From NCBI GenBank assembly GCA_030666985.1, contig DAOUWT010000003.1, forward strand, positions 1 to 36,648: a stretch of 36,648 nt of DNA. Direction: 5' to 3'. This DNA comes from Chloroflexota bacterium. GTDB lineage: Bacteria > Chloroflexota > Anaerolineae > Anaerolineales > UBA11858. Position numbers and translations under genes: made by a program. Shown one piece after another: positions 29,746-36,648 of this stretch. The notes under the pieces are model-generated. The model saw only the letters and a program-made list of their open reading frames with translations. It made no database searches and was not told the origin of the DNA. Each line of letters starts with the position of its first letter. The first letter of the stretch is position 1.

Positions 29746-30613
29746 TGTACAAATTTCTCAGTTAGCTCTTTGGGGGCGTGTCCAGAGATGGCTCCAAAAA
29801 GGATTTACATATTTTACTTTACTCTTTGGGTTGTTCATTGCTATTACTCCTTTTATATGGATGATTTTGACGTCTTTCATGTCTTTGGGAGAAGCTCAAG
29901 GCATACGGTGGATACCTTCAAGCTTACATTTTGAAAATTACGCCATAGCCTGGCAGCGAGCGGAGTTTTCGAATTTCTTTCTCAACAGCGTTAAGATTGC
30001 GGCTATCACATTGACGGGGCAGCTTACGGTTTCTGTGCTGGCGGCTTATGCCTTTGCCAGGATCAAGTTCCCTGGACGGGATTTGATTTTCGGCATTATG
30101 TTGAGTACAATGATGATACCCGCCATGGTGTTGATTATTCCTAACTTTTTGACAGTAACGTGGATAGGGCGCATTGGCCCTATCCCGTGGATCAACAATT
30201 GGCCCGCGCTCACAATCCCGTTTATGGGAAGCGTGTTTTCTGTTTTTCTCTTGCGTCAGTTTTTTGCCCAGGTACCTGATGAGCTTTTTGATGCGGCCAG
30301 GATGGATGGGGCCGGGCATTTACGCTTTTTGTGGAAGGTGGTGATGCCTTTGGCGAAAGCGCCCCTGATGGTCATTGTTGTCTTTTCTTTTATTGGCTCA
30401 TGGAACGCTCTGGCGTGGCCTTTGCTAGTGACCAACAACGACGATTGGCGTCCCATTGCGGTTGGTTTATATACCTTTATTGATGAAGCCGGTCAGGAGT
30501 TGAACTTGATGATGGCCGGGGCTTTTATTACTATTATTCCTATTCTAATTATTTATTTCTTCACCCAAAAACAATTTACAGAGAGTATTGCCCGCAGTGG
30601 GCTGAAAGGGTAG
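29738..30613 (+). CDS. Sugar ABC transporter permease, MalG-like
   Basis: This 291-residue permease has six hydrophobic segments. The ATPase-contact loop is DAARMDGAGHLRFLWKVVMP (about residue 186). LTGQLTVSVLAAYAFARIKFPG is the typical second-helix segment, and the C-terminus ends FFTQKQFTESIARSGLKG as in the MalG group. It overlaps the MalF-like gene and should form the heterodimeric channel with it. The two binding-protein genes follow after a 250-bp gap. The substrate is presumably a carbohydrate, from family membership only. Confidence 0.95.
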   Translation: MDNVQISQLALWGRVQRWLQKGFTYFTLLFGLFIAITPFIWMILTSFMSLGEAQGIRWIPSSLHFENYAIAWQRAEFSNFFLNSVKIAAITLTGQLTVSVLAAYAFARIKFPGRDLIFGIMLSTMMIPAMVLIIPNFLTVTWIGRIGPIPWINNWPALTIPFMGSVFSVFLLRQFFAQVPDELFDAARMDGAGHLRFLWKVVMPLAKAPLMVIVVFSFIGSWNALAWPLLVTNNDDWRPIAVGLYTFIDEAGQELNLMMAGAFITIIPILIIYFFTQKQFTESIARSGLKG

Positions 30614-30864
30614 TGGCAGAATGGCGAATGGGTGAATGGCGAATGTGCGAATACCTCATCACTACATCACCTCGCCACCACATCACCCCGTTACCTCGTT
30701 ACCTCGTCACCCCGCTACCTAATTACAAGGAGGTGATAACCCTCAGATAATCCATTTTTTGTGGTAAACTAGTGAACGTTGTTTTGTTCATCGTGACCGT
30801 CCAAATATTTTCTTTTGGTTAGGTGCGATGTAGCTTTTAGTATTTCTCAAGGAGAGAACAATCT
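30614..30864. promoter_or_regulatory. Intergenic region with degenerate repeats and operator-like palindrome before the binding-protein gene
   Basis: From 30614 to about 30725 short repeats occur (GGCGAATGGGTGAATGGCG, then GTTACCTCGTTACCTCGTCA). TGAACGTTGTTTTGTTCA (30773-30790) is an inverted repeat with 5-bp arms that could bind a repressor. AAGGAGGTGATAA at 30727-30739 matches an ideal ribosome-binding site but no start codon follows at a suitable distance. AAGGAGA at 30849-30855 serves the binding-protein gene. Confidence 0.4.
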
Positions 30865-32250
30865 ATGTATAAGAAACTTTCTATCATTATGTTAGTTGTC
30901 ATGGTTTTCACCATGGTACTGACAGCTTGCAAGACCCCTGCTCCCGAACCTGTAGTAGAGGTCGAGGAAGTAGAAGAAGTTGAGCCTGAGCCAGAGATTG
31001 CAGGTGTTCCTGTTTCTGAGCTTGATGGTATTGAGATCAAATTCTGGCACGTCTGGGGCGAGGAAAAAGAAGAAGCTTTCCTGGCTGTTGTAGAAGAATT
31101 CAACAACACCAACGAATACGGAATCACCGTAATAGCCGAGAATCAAGGTGGTTATAGCGACCTTGAAGATAACTTCAACGCTGCTATTCAATCTGGTGAT
31201 GTTCCTACAGTGTTGGTTGGCTATAACAACGCTCTCGCAAGCTGGTATGGCGTTGATGCTCTTGCAGACCTTAACCCCTATTTCAGTGACCCAGTTGGTG
31301 GTTTCACCGATGAAGAGAAAGCTGATTTTTATCAGAGCGCTCTTGATGGTGGTGTGATTGCCGATGGTTCACGCGTAGGGCTTCCCCTTAGCCAATCTGT
31401 CAATGTTTTGTTCTACAATCATACCTGGGCACAAGAGCTAGGTTTTGAGAACGCCCCTCAGACCGCTGCCGAACTTAAAGAACAAGCTTGTGCGGCTGCA
31501 GAATTCAATAACAATGATGACGATCCTGATAACGATGGCACTGGCGGTTTGGTAATGTATGCTGGCGCTTCCAACGTTATGTCTTGGATATTCGCTTATG
31601 GCGACGACGGCCTAACAGATGATGGCACTGCTTATGACTTCGTTTCTGACGCTTTTGTTGCAGTAGCTACCATCTGGAAAGAGATGTGGGATGCAGGTTG
31701 TGCTTTCCCCACCGAAAGTTATCCCAACCCCGAGTTTGCTAGCCGCGGTACTCTCGCAACCATGAGCTCCAGCGCGGGTGTTTACTACCAGGAGAAGGCC
31801 TTCGAAGATGAAGGCGCCACCGACGATGAGTGGACTTTGATCCCCTTTGTTGGCCCGGATGGACAGAAAGCAGTTGATGCTTATGGTCAGTATCTAGCCG
31901 TTGTCAACACCACCCCCGCAAAGAAAGTTGCCGGTTGGGAGTTCTTGAAGTACTTCACCAGCCCCGCCGCCCAAGCACAGTGGATCAAGGCCAGTGGTTA
32001 TTTCTCTGTTCGCAAGAGTACAATTGATTTGTTGGCAGACTACCAAGAAGCAAACCCGAAATGGGCCACAGCTCGAGAATTGGTTCAATACGGTCATGCC
32101 GAACCCAACCATTCTTCTTGGAGTTCAGTCCGCCGCACTTTGGGCGATGCCTTCTACGAAATTCTTCAAGGTGGCATCCCGGATATTGTCCCGATTCTCG
32201 AAGCATTGAACGCTACCGCTGCCGAACTGATGGCAGAGGTTGAGGAATAA
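30865..32250 (+). CDS. Extracellular sugar-binding lipoprotein of the ABC transporter (copy 1)
   Basis: The 461-residue protein starts with a lipoprotein signal peptide (MYKKLSIIMLVVMVFTMVLT then AC, lipobox LTAC). An acidic linker (VEVEEVEEVEPEPE) precedes the periplasmic-binding fold of family 1, IKFWHVWGEEKEEAFLAVVE onward. PLSQSVNVLFYNHTWAQELG, DEWTLIPFVGP and YFTSPAAQAQWI are typical. The loop NNDDDPDNDGTGG looks like a calcium-binding DxDxDG loop. It is anchored at the outside of the membrane and delivers substrate to the two upstream permeases. It has its own leader and ribosome-binding site and is followed by a strong terminator. Confidence 0.93.
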   Translation: MYKKLSIIMLVVMVFTMVLTACKTPAPEPVVEVEEVEEVEPEPEIAGVPVSELDGIEIKFWHVWGEEKEEAFLAVVEEFNNTNEYGITVIAENQGGYSDLEDNFNAAIQSGDVPTVLVGYNNALASWYGVDALADLNPYFSDPVGGFTDEEKADFYQSALDGGVIADGSRVGLPLSQSVNVLFYNHTWAQELGFENAPQTAAELKEQACAAAEFNNNDDDPDNDGTGGLVMYAGASNVMSWIFAYGDDGLTDDGTAYDFVSDAFVAVATIWKEMWDAGCAFPTESYPNPEFASRGTLATMSSSAGVYYQEKAFEDEGATDDEWTLIPFVGPDGQKAVDAYGQYLAVVNTTPAKKVAGWEFLKYFTSPAAQAQWIKASGYFSVRKSTIDLLADYQEANPKWATARELVQYGHAEPNHSSWSSVRRTLGDAFYEILQGGIPDIVPILEALNATAAELMAEVEE

Positions 32251-32284
32251 CCTTACGATTGAGTTTTTTCAAGTAGTGTAATAG

Positions 32285-32325
32285 AAGAGTGGGCATAGTC
32301 TCAGGACTATTGCCCACTCTTTTTA
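32285..32325 (+). terminator. Rho-independent terminator after binding protein copy 1
   Basis: AGAGTGGGCATAGTC (32286-32300) pairs with GACTATTGCCCACTCT (32305-32320) with one bulge, then TTTT. The stem is long and near perfect. It separates the two binding-protein genes. Confidence 0.93.
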
Positions 32326-32358
32326 TCTAGGCTAAAACTTATAGAGGAGGAAAGCGGC

Positions 32359-33804
32359 GTGCTAAAGAGAACTTTGCCTGTCGTTATATTAATCGCTTTT
32401 TCATTAAATGCTTGTGGCTCAAGTGCATTAGAGGAAACCACAGAAGCTGCTCGAGCAGAGACAGCTATCCCAATAACAGAAACAGTTGCCCCAACAAAAG
32501 ATGCGGAAGTAACTGAAGTAGCGCCGCATGAATCTACAATGACACCTGTATCCGAAGCTATGGGGGTTGAATTCTCGGAGCTTGAAGGCGTTTTAATAGA
32601 AGTTTGGCGGGTTTTGAATTATGGGGAACACGCCGAAGGGATGATGGCTATTGTTGATGCTTTTAACGCTGAAAACGAATGGGGGATTGTCGTTGAATTA
32701 AACACTTACGAGAATGCAGAAGAGGATATTCTTGCTGCTGCCGAATCGGGTAAATTGCCTGATGCCATTTTGTCCAATTCCGCTGTTTTAGCGGAATGGT
32801 ATAAAGACGATAGAGTAGTGGATATTACCCCTTATATCAACAATCCTACTGTTGGTTTGACGGATGAGGAAAAGGCTGATTTTTACCAGAGTATTTTTGA
32901 TAGCGCCACGATTGCCGATGGAGTTAGGGTTGGCTTTCCCTTGAGCCAGACGATCAATGTTTTATTCTATAACAAGACCTGGGCACAAGAGTTGGGCTTT
33001 GAAAACCCACCCCAGACTTCTGTTGAATTGAAGCAACAGGCTTGTGCCGCTGCGGCAGCTAATAACACTGATGAGCACCCTGAAAATGATGGTACTGGTG
33101 GTTTAGTTCTTTACCCAGGAGCTACAAATGTTATGTCTTGGTTATTCGTGTATGGCGATGATGGACTCGCCGATGATAGCACAGCCTACGACTTCACCTC
33201 CGCCGCTGCCCAAGCAGTTGCTGCCATCTGGAAAGAGATGTGGGATGAAGGATGCGCTTTCCCCACCGAGACTTACCCCAATCCCGAATTCGCGACCCGG
33301 CAAGCCCTCTTCATCATGAGTTCGAACGTTGAGATTCCTTACCTGGATAGAGCCTTCGAGACAGAAGATGCCACAGAGGATGAGTGGACCGTACTCTCTT
33401 TTGTTGGCCCGGATGGCACAAAAGCAGTGAATACTTATGGGCAGTATTTCGGTATTGTTGACACTACGCCTGAGAAGAAACTTGCGATTTGGTTGTTCTT
33501 GAAATATTTCACCTCGCCTGAGATACAAGCAGAGTGGAGCGATTGGAGTGCATATTATCCGGTTCGCAAGAGTGCTAGGGTTTTACTTGAGGACTACGGG
33601 ATTGAACATCCTCAATGGGGGTACGGCCTTGATTTGTTAGAGTATGGTCAAGTTGAACCATTTATGACATCTTGGAAATCGGTTCGTCGAGTTGTCTTTG
33701 ATGCTTTTAAGTGTATTCTCCAAGGCAACGCAGAAGATATTCCTTTGATGCTGGAAGAATTAGACGCCACCGCTGCCGAACTGAGGGCAGAGGTTGAGGA
33801 ATAA
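32359..33804 (+). CDS. Extracellular sugar-binding lipoprotein (copy 2, paralogue of the upstream gene)
   Basis: The 481-residue protein starts at GTG 32359, preceded by GAGGAGG. The lipobox is LNAC. After a Thr/Glu-rich linker the fold is closely similar to the upstream protein across its whole length: PLSQTINVLFYNKTWAQELG, PENDGTGGLVLYPGATNVMS, AAIWKEMWDEGCAFPTETYP and DATAAELRAEVEE all have near-identical counterparts. This is a tandem duplication. The start of the mature domain differs (EVWRVLNYGEHAEG in place of KFWHVWGEEKEEAF), and the predicted calcium loop has lost acidic residues (NNTDEHPENDG). It may bind a different sugar. The strong terminator between the copies implies separate or reduced expression. 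Confidence 0.92.
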   Translation: MLKRTLPVVILIAFSLNACGSSALEETTEAARAETAIPITETVAPTKDAEVTEVAPHESTMTPVSEAMGVEFSELEGVLIEVWRVLNYGEHAEGMMAIVDAFNAENEWGIVVELNTYENAEEDILAAAESGKLPDAILSNSAVLAEWYKDDRVVDITPYINNPTVGLTDEEKADFYQSIFDSATIADGVRVGFPLSQTINVLFYNKTWAQELGFENPPQTSVELKQQACAAAAANNTDEHPENDGTGGLVLYPGATNVMSWLFVYGDDGLADDSTAYDFTSAAAQAVAAIWKEMWDEGCAFPTETYPNPEFATRQALFIMSSNVEIPYLDRAFETEDATEDEWTVLSFVGPDGTKAVNTYGQYFGIVDTTPEKKLAIWLFLKYFTSPEIQAEWSDWSAYYPVRKSARVLLEDYGIEHPQWGYGLDLLEYGQVEPFMTSWKSVRRVVFDAFKCILQGNAEDIPLMLEELDATAAELRAEVEE

Positions 33805-34010
33805 ACTCATAGTCTAGTACTGTCAAGCGTGGATTGCCTTTTTTCTCTTTCACCATTACGAAGTACCCCCCTGGGGGTTGACAATGTAATTCAACGTAAC
33901 CGTTCACACTCCCTATTAGGAACCGCGGTCCTTGGAGGAACGCGGTTCCTAAGCGTACATTTGGGGAAGGGAGGTGAACAATTACAATTCAACGGTAGGC
34001 AGCCATTCAC
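33805..34010. repeat. Gene-free gap with GGAACCGCGTTCC hairpin, copy 3
   Basis: TTAGGAACCGCGGTCCT and AGGAACGCGGTTCCTAA (about 33918-33952) form a hairpin of the family seen at 17160 and 24237. ACCCCCCTGGGGGT at about 33867 is another palindrome. GTAACCGTTCACACTCC at about 33898 recurs near the window end (36586). No gene is seen. Confidence 0.7.
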
Positions 34011-34832
34011 CTATTGAAAGTCATCGAATGAAATGAGCATTAAGGTGTCAAGATACACCTCTCCCCCTTTTGAGCCAATACGAAAACGCCAATCTTTTTC
34101 TATCCATTCTTCTCCAAATACCTGATTATAATGGACAACTTTTGTTGGATCATTTGCATCCCACATTACTGCTAAGAACTCACCATCAGATTTAACAGCC
34201 AACAATATGTAATTCCAATCATTCGCTTTTTGAGTTAGATTGCCAATAAGAGGCTGGTATCCTAACCACTCATCGCCGTGTCGGTTACTCATATTTGTTA
34301 CGTCTCCCCCATGAACTGACCAACCTCGAAAACTAGATGTTCCAAATTCGCCAGTTTGGATTCCAATATTGTAGTTTGCTCCTGACCCGTGTGAAAAGCG
34401 TGCAAATATTGCATGATTCTCTGAGAAACTGTCTTTTGTAATGAAGTATGCATCCCAGCCTGTAGTTTTATTCAGTATAATTTGCCCCTCCGAAAATTTC
34501 CCATTCTCGTACTTCCACATAAACGAAGATGTGTAATCTAAGTCATATTCATTAACAACTGTTGGATTATTTAGATATTCACTTAGAAAGGTAGGCGACT
34601 CGACAGTAGGTGTATAAGTCTGAGTAGGCGTTAGTGTAACAGTCGAGGTCGGTTGAGGTGTAGGCGTATTAGTGGGCACTAATGTTGCAGTTGGCAAAGG
34701 AGTATCCGTCAATTCAATCTCAGTTGGAGAAGGTTCTATTGTTGCTGTCACTTCTGGTGCAGATTTGCATCCAAATATGAAAATGAGACTACATAAGAAA
34801 ACACCTAAATGAAAGTAATTTTTTTGACACAT
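34011..34832 (-). CDS. Lipoprotein with Pro/Thr-rich stalk and beta-rich domain
   Basis: I chose the ATG at 34832 because AAAGGA lies eight bases upstream and the protein then starts with a lipoprotein signal (MCQKNYFHLGVFLCSLIFIF then GC). An earlier in-frame start would add 24 residues with no signal function. The stalk is rich in Pro and Thr (for example TPTPQPTSTVTLTPTQTYTP), as in many surface lipoproteins of Chloroflexota. The C-terminal 170 residues are beta-rich with Trp and Gly, including NYNIGIQTGEFGTSS and FRIGSKGGEVYLDTLMLISF, which may be a concanavalin-like carbohydrate-binding fold. Function is unknown. It sits next to a sugar transporter. Confidence 0.75.
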   Translation of the reverse strand: MCQKNYFHLGVFLCSLIFIFGCKSAPEVTATIEPSPTEIELTDTPLPTATLVPTNTPTPQPTSTVTLTPTQTYTPTVESPTFLSEYLNNPTVVNEYDLDYTSSFMWKYENGKFSEGQIILNKTTGWDAYFITKDSFSENHAIFARFSHGSGANYNIGIQTGEFGTSSFRGWSVHGGDVTNMSNRHGDEWLGYQPLIGNLTQKANDWNYILLAVKSDGEFLAVMWDANDPTKVVHYNQVFGEEWIEKDWRFRIGSKGGEVYLDTLMLISFDDFQ

Positions 34833-34937
34833 AGCTAATCCTTTCGACCTAATAAATAACTCTTGGTGAATCTGGCTGGCTAACGATTTGGCGCTACAAT
34901 GCATAAAACTTCCAAAATTTCGGAGTCGCCTGGGAGT

Positions 34938-35285
34938 TCATTTTGGCGCGAGCCGCCCGTCTTTAGTGGTCGTTATGTCGGTGGTTTGTCCAGCATGATA
35001 CTCCTCAAGTGCTTCATGTGCCATTTCACGCATCACGCGCCTTCCTCCTGGCTTGGCAAACAATTCATCCTATTTTTCTTCGCTGGTACGGAGTTCTTCT
35101 GTCTCGGTTTCTTCTTTGTCTAACCAATCATCACTTTGATCAACTACCTGCGTATGTGCAGGCCTGGTTTGCAAAAAGCGGACAAAGTTATACGCCTGCG
35201 CAGCACGCTCAACGGGCATTTCTGTCACGAGGTCAGCTATCATTTGGGCGTAGTCTTTAGATTGAGTTGCTGTTTGTGTTTGCAT
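34938..35285 (-). pseudogene. Antitoxin-like gene interrupted by an in-frame TAG
   Basis: The frame starts at ATG 35285 and encodes KDYAQMIADLVTEMPVERAA followed by QAYNFVRFLQTR, as in small antitoxins that precede PIN or RelE toxins. An in-frame TAG lies at 35070-35072 after SEEK. Past it the same frame stays open and coding-like (DELFAKPGGRRVMREMAHEA, then LEEYHAGQTTDI) to a TGA at 34938-34940. Related proteins continue at this place with a similar C-terminus. The TAG is probably a point mutation, for example of a Tyr codon. A toxin gene is not seen downstream. Readthrough or a sequencing error are alternatives. Confidence 0.6.
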
Positions 35286-35539
35286 GATTCGTTTACCTCT
35301 TCAATTTATACTCGTTCATTCGCTTTGATCTCATATTGATTATTATTAGTCAATACACTGCATTTGTCAATATTTCGGAGTGTTTTCCACATGTGGTGGT
35401 GCAACCGGAATTGGACGCAGATTCACGCAGATTTGCACAGATAAAAACGGATCCCCCGGAGCGAATTTTACTGAAATCACGTTTGTATATACAGTCGCCC
35501 TATATGAGAAATGAGGTACTCTTTGAATTCTTCTAAAAA
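35286..35539. other. Gene-free stretch with CGCAGATTCACGCAGATTTG-type repeat
   Basis: GACGCAGATTCACGCAG and ATTTGCACAGATAAAAACGG form a degenerate tandem unit around 35413-35450. TTGAATTC near 35523 and TATCAT at 35544-35549 could be a weak promoter for nadC. No gene is seen. Confidence 0.5.
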
Positions 35540-36535
35540 GTGTTATCATGCTTGCGAGCAACTCAAGTGCATGTGTGCCACAAGGAGAAAGGAATCCTGA
35601 ACAAAAACCGAACCAAAATTGAATCTGATTACCTCGCGCCAGTGCGGGATAAATTGCCGCCAGCATTGAGGCATTCAGGTCTTCTTACGCTTTTACAGCT
35701 TAGCCTGATAGAAGATTTATCCCCGGTAGCTGATTTGGCGCCGTTTGCCCCAAGTATTTCTCAAGGAGACGTGACCAGCGCAGCCACCTTAGAAGCCAAT
35801 ACTTTCTTAGAGGGAGAGATCATCGCCAAAGCAGACGGCGTCCTGGCCGGTTTACCCCTCGCTGAAGCTATATTTGCCCTGCTTGATCCCCAAATCACTT
35901 TTGCCCGCAAAAAAGAGGATGGCGCATTTGTAAAGGCGGGAGATGTTTTGGCCGCGGTTTCTGGCGCTGGCCGGGCCGTGTTGGCCGGAGAACGAGTCGC
36001 CTTGAATTTCTTGGGGCGTTTGTCGGGAATCGCCACCTTGACCCGCCGCTACGTGGACGCGGTGGATGGCACCGGAACGGTGATCCTCGACACCCGCAAG
36101 ACGGCCCCCGGCTTTCGTCTCCTGGATAAGTACGCCGTTCGCTTGGGGGGAGGGCAGAACCATCGCCTGGGTTTATACGATATGGTGCTCATAAAAGAAA
36201 ATCACATCGACGGGGCCGGCGGGATCACTGAGGCGGTGCGGCGCGTGCGCCAAAAATATGGCACTAAATATCCTATCGAGATCGAAACCGAAACCTTGGA
36301 CGATGTAAAAGAAGCCTTAACCCTAGAACCAGACCGCATTATGTTAGATAATATGTCCCTGGCGATCATGCGTCAGGCGGTGGAACTCGCGGCTGGGCGT
36401 GTCCCCCTGGAAGCCTCTGGGAATGTCAATTTACAAACGGTACGCGCTATCGCTGAAACTGGCGTGGACTTTATTTCCAGCGGCGCGTTGACGCATTCGG
36501 CACCTGTGTTCGATGTTAGTATGTTAGTTCGGTGA
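35540..36535 (+). CDS. nadC: Nicotinate-nucleotide pyrophosphorylase (quinolinate phosphoribosyltransferase)
   Basis: NadC turns quinolinate and phosphoribosyl pyrophosphate into nicotinate mononucleotide in NAD synthesis. Motifs are clear: LRHSGLLTLLQLSLIEDL at the N-terminus, GDVTSAATL, ERVALNFLGRLSGIAT, ILDTRKTAPGFRLLDKYAVR, GGGQNHRLGLYDMVLIKENH and IMLDNMSL, with SGNVNL near the end. The open frame begins with GTG at 35540, but AAGGAG at 35582-35587 points to a start at CTG 35597 (nine bases later), giving about 312 residues, nearer the family length of roughly 285. No ATG is available in this interval. nadA and nadB are not nearby. Confidence 0.95.
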   Translation: MLSCLRATQVHVCHKEKGILNKNRTKIESDYLAPVRDKLPPALRHSGLLTLLQLSLIEDLSPVADLAPFAPSISQGDVTSAATLEANTFLEGEIIAKADGVLAGLPLAEAIFALLDPQITFARKKEDGAFVKAGDVLAAVSGAGRAVLAGERVALNFLGRLSGIATLTRRYVDAVDGTGTVILDTRKTAPGFRLLDKYAVRLGGGQNHRLGLYDMVLIKENHIDGAGGITEAVRRVRQKYGTKYPIEIETETLDDVKEALTLEPDRIMLDNMSLAIMRQAVELAAGRVPLEASGNVNLQTVRAIAETGVDFISSGALTHSAPVFDVSMLVR

Positions 36536-36648
36536 GCAGGGATTAGGAAATCGGGTATTAGGTATCAGGTAGCAGGCAGGTCGTAACCGTTCACCTCTCC
36601 CACCTCAATTTGGCAGACCTCCGAGGTTAGGCCGTTCCATCCTGGAAC
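36536..36648. repeat. Degenerate repeats after nadC
   Basis: GGGTATTAGGTATCAGGTAG resembles the array at 23276. GTAACCGTTCACCTCTCCC recalls 33898. AATTTGGCAGACCTCCGAGGTTAGG includes an ACCTCCGAGGT palindrome. No gene is seen before the window end. Confidence 0.6.

Noticed and set aside
30865..33804. Second binding-protein gene as an assembly duplication
   Set aside because: The copies differ throughout, have different signal peptides, start codons and linkers, so they are true paralogues.
34868..34980. Integron attC site near the lipoprotein gene start
   Set aside because: TAACGA/TCGTTA arms exist, but the inner boxes do not pair and the interval overlaps the coding-like end of the TAG-interrupted gene.
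35753..35769. A 17-base match to the leader of the binding-protein gene (30839-30855), looking like an internal ribosome-binding site
   Set aside because: It encodes the conserved NadC residues before GDVTS, so chance is the simpler explanation.

Overview
The window looks like a chromosomal segment of an uncultured Chloroflexota bacterium, probably Anaerolineae-like. This is inferred from a bacterial Elp3, a lipoprotein with a Pro/Thr-rich stalk, a very long multi-GAF hybrid kinase, maltose-type ABC permeases without a local ATPase, and intergenic space packed with short degenerate repeats. No rRNA, phage module or CRISPR array is visible. One tRNA, tRNA-Leu(CAA), is present.

Layout. 1-2.3 kb: two minus-strand genes, a PanB-family protein and an unrecognised 419-residue protein. 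2.7-6.8 kb: a one-carbon block on the plus strand (folD, fhs, fdhD). 6.8-7.2 kb: a decayed IS1-like remnant and palindromic repeats. 7.3-10.5 kb: frr, uppS, cdsA and glpX (ribosome recycling, undecaprenyl diphosphate and CDP-diacylglycerol synthesis, gluconeogenesis). 10.6-15.2 kb: a 1526-residue hybrid histidine kinase. 15.3-18 kb: an 18-bp G-rich tandem array, elp3, and a divergent Trm9/ALKBH8-like methyltransferase. 18.2-20.5 kb: a small accessory island with BrnT/BrnA and TumE/TumA toxin-antitoxin pairs and two unknown small ORFs. 20.6-24.2 kb: a helicase-associated-domain protein, a YegS-type lipid kinase and a DUF429 protein. 24.5-24.9 kb: a cluster of DnaA boxes that looks like a replication origin. 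24.9-28 kb: glgC, tRNA-Leu and a phosphodiesterase-like protein. 28.1-33.8 kb: a sugar ABC transporter with two permeases and two paralogous binding lipoproteins. 34-36.5 kb: a lipoprotein, a TAG-interrupted antitoxin-like gene and nadC.

Best leads. (1) A candidate oriC at 24.5-24.9 kb with four perfect DnaA boxes, three one-mismatch boxes, TAG-trinucleotide tracts of the DnaA-trio type and an AT-rich flank, with no dnaA gene nearby. (2) elp3 divergent from a Trm9-like methyltransferase, which could form a two-gene bacterial route to mcm5U34 in tRNA. (3) A PanB-like enzyme with an altered GIGAG segment, paired with an unknown protein and divergent from folD/fhs, whose products supply the PanB cofactor methylene-THF. 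(4) Several families of intergenic palindromes and 7-10 bp degenerate repeats that supply or abut stop codons and add C-terminal tails to neighbouring proteins. All functional assignments are from sequence reading alone; no database search was run.
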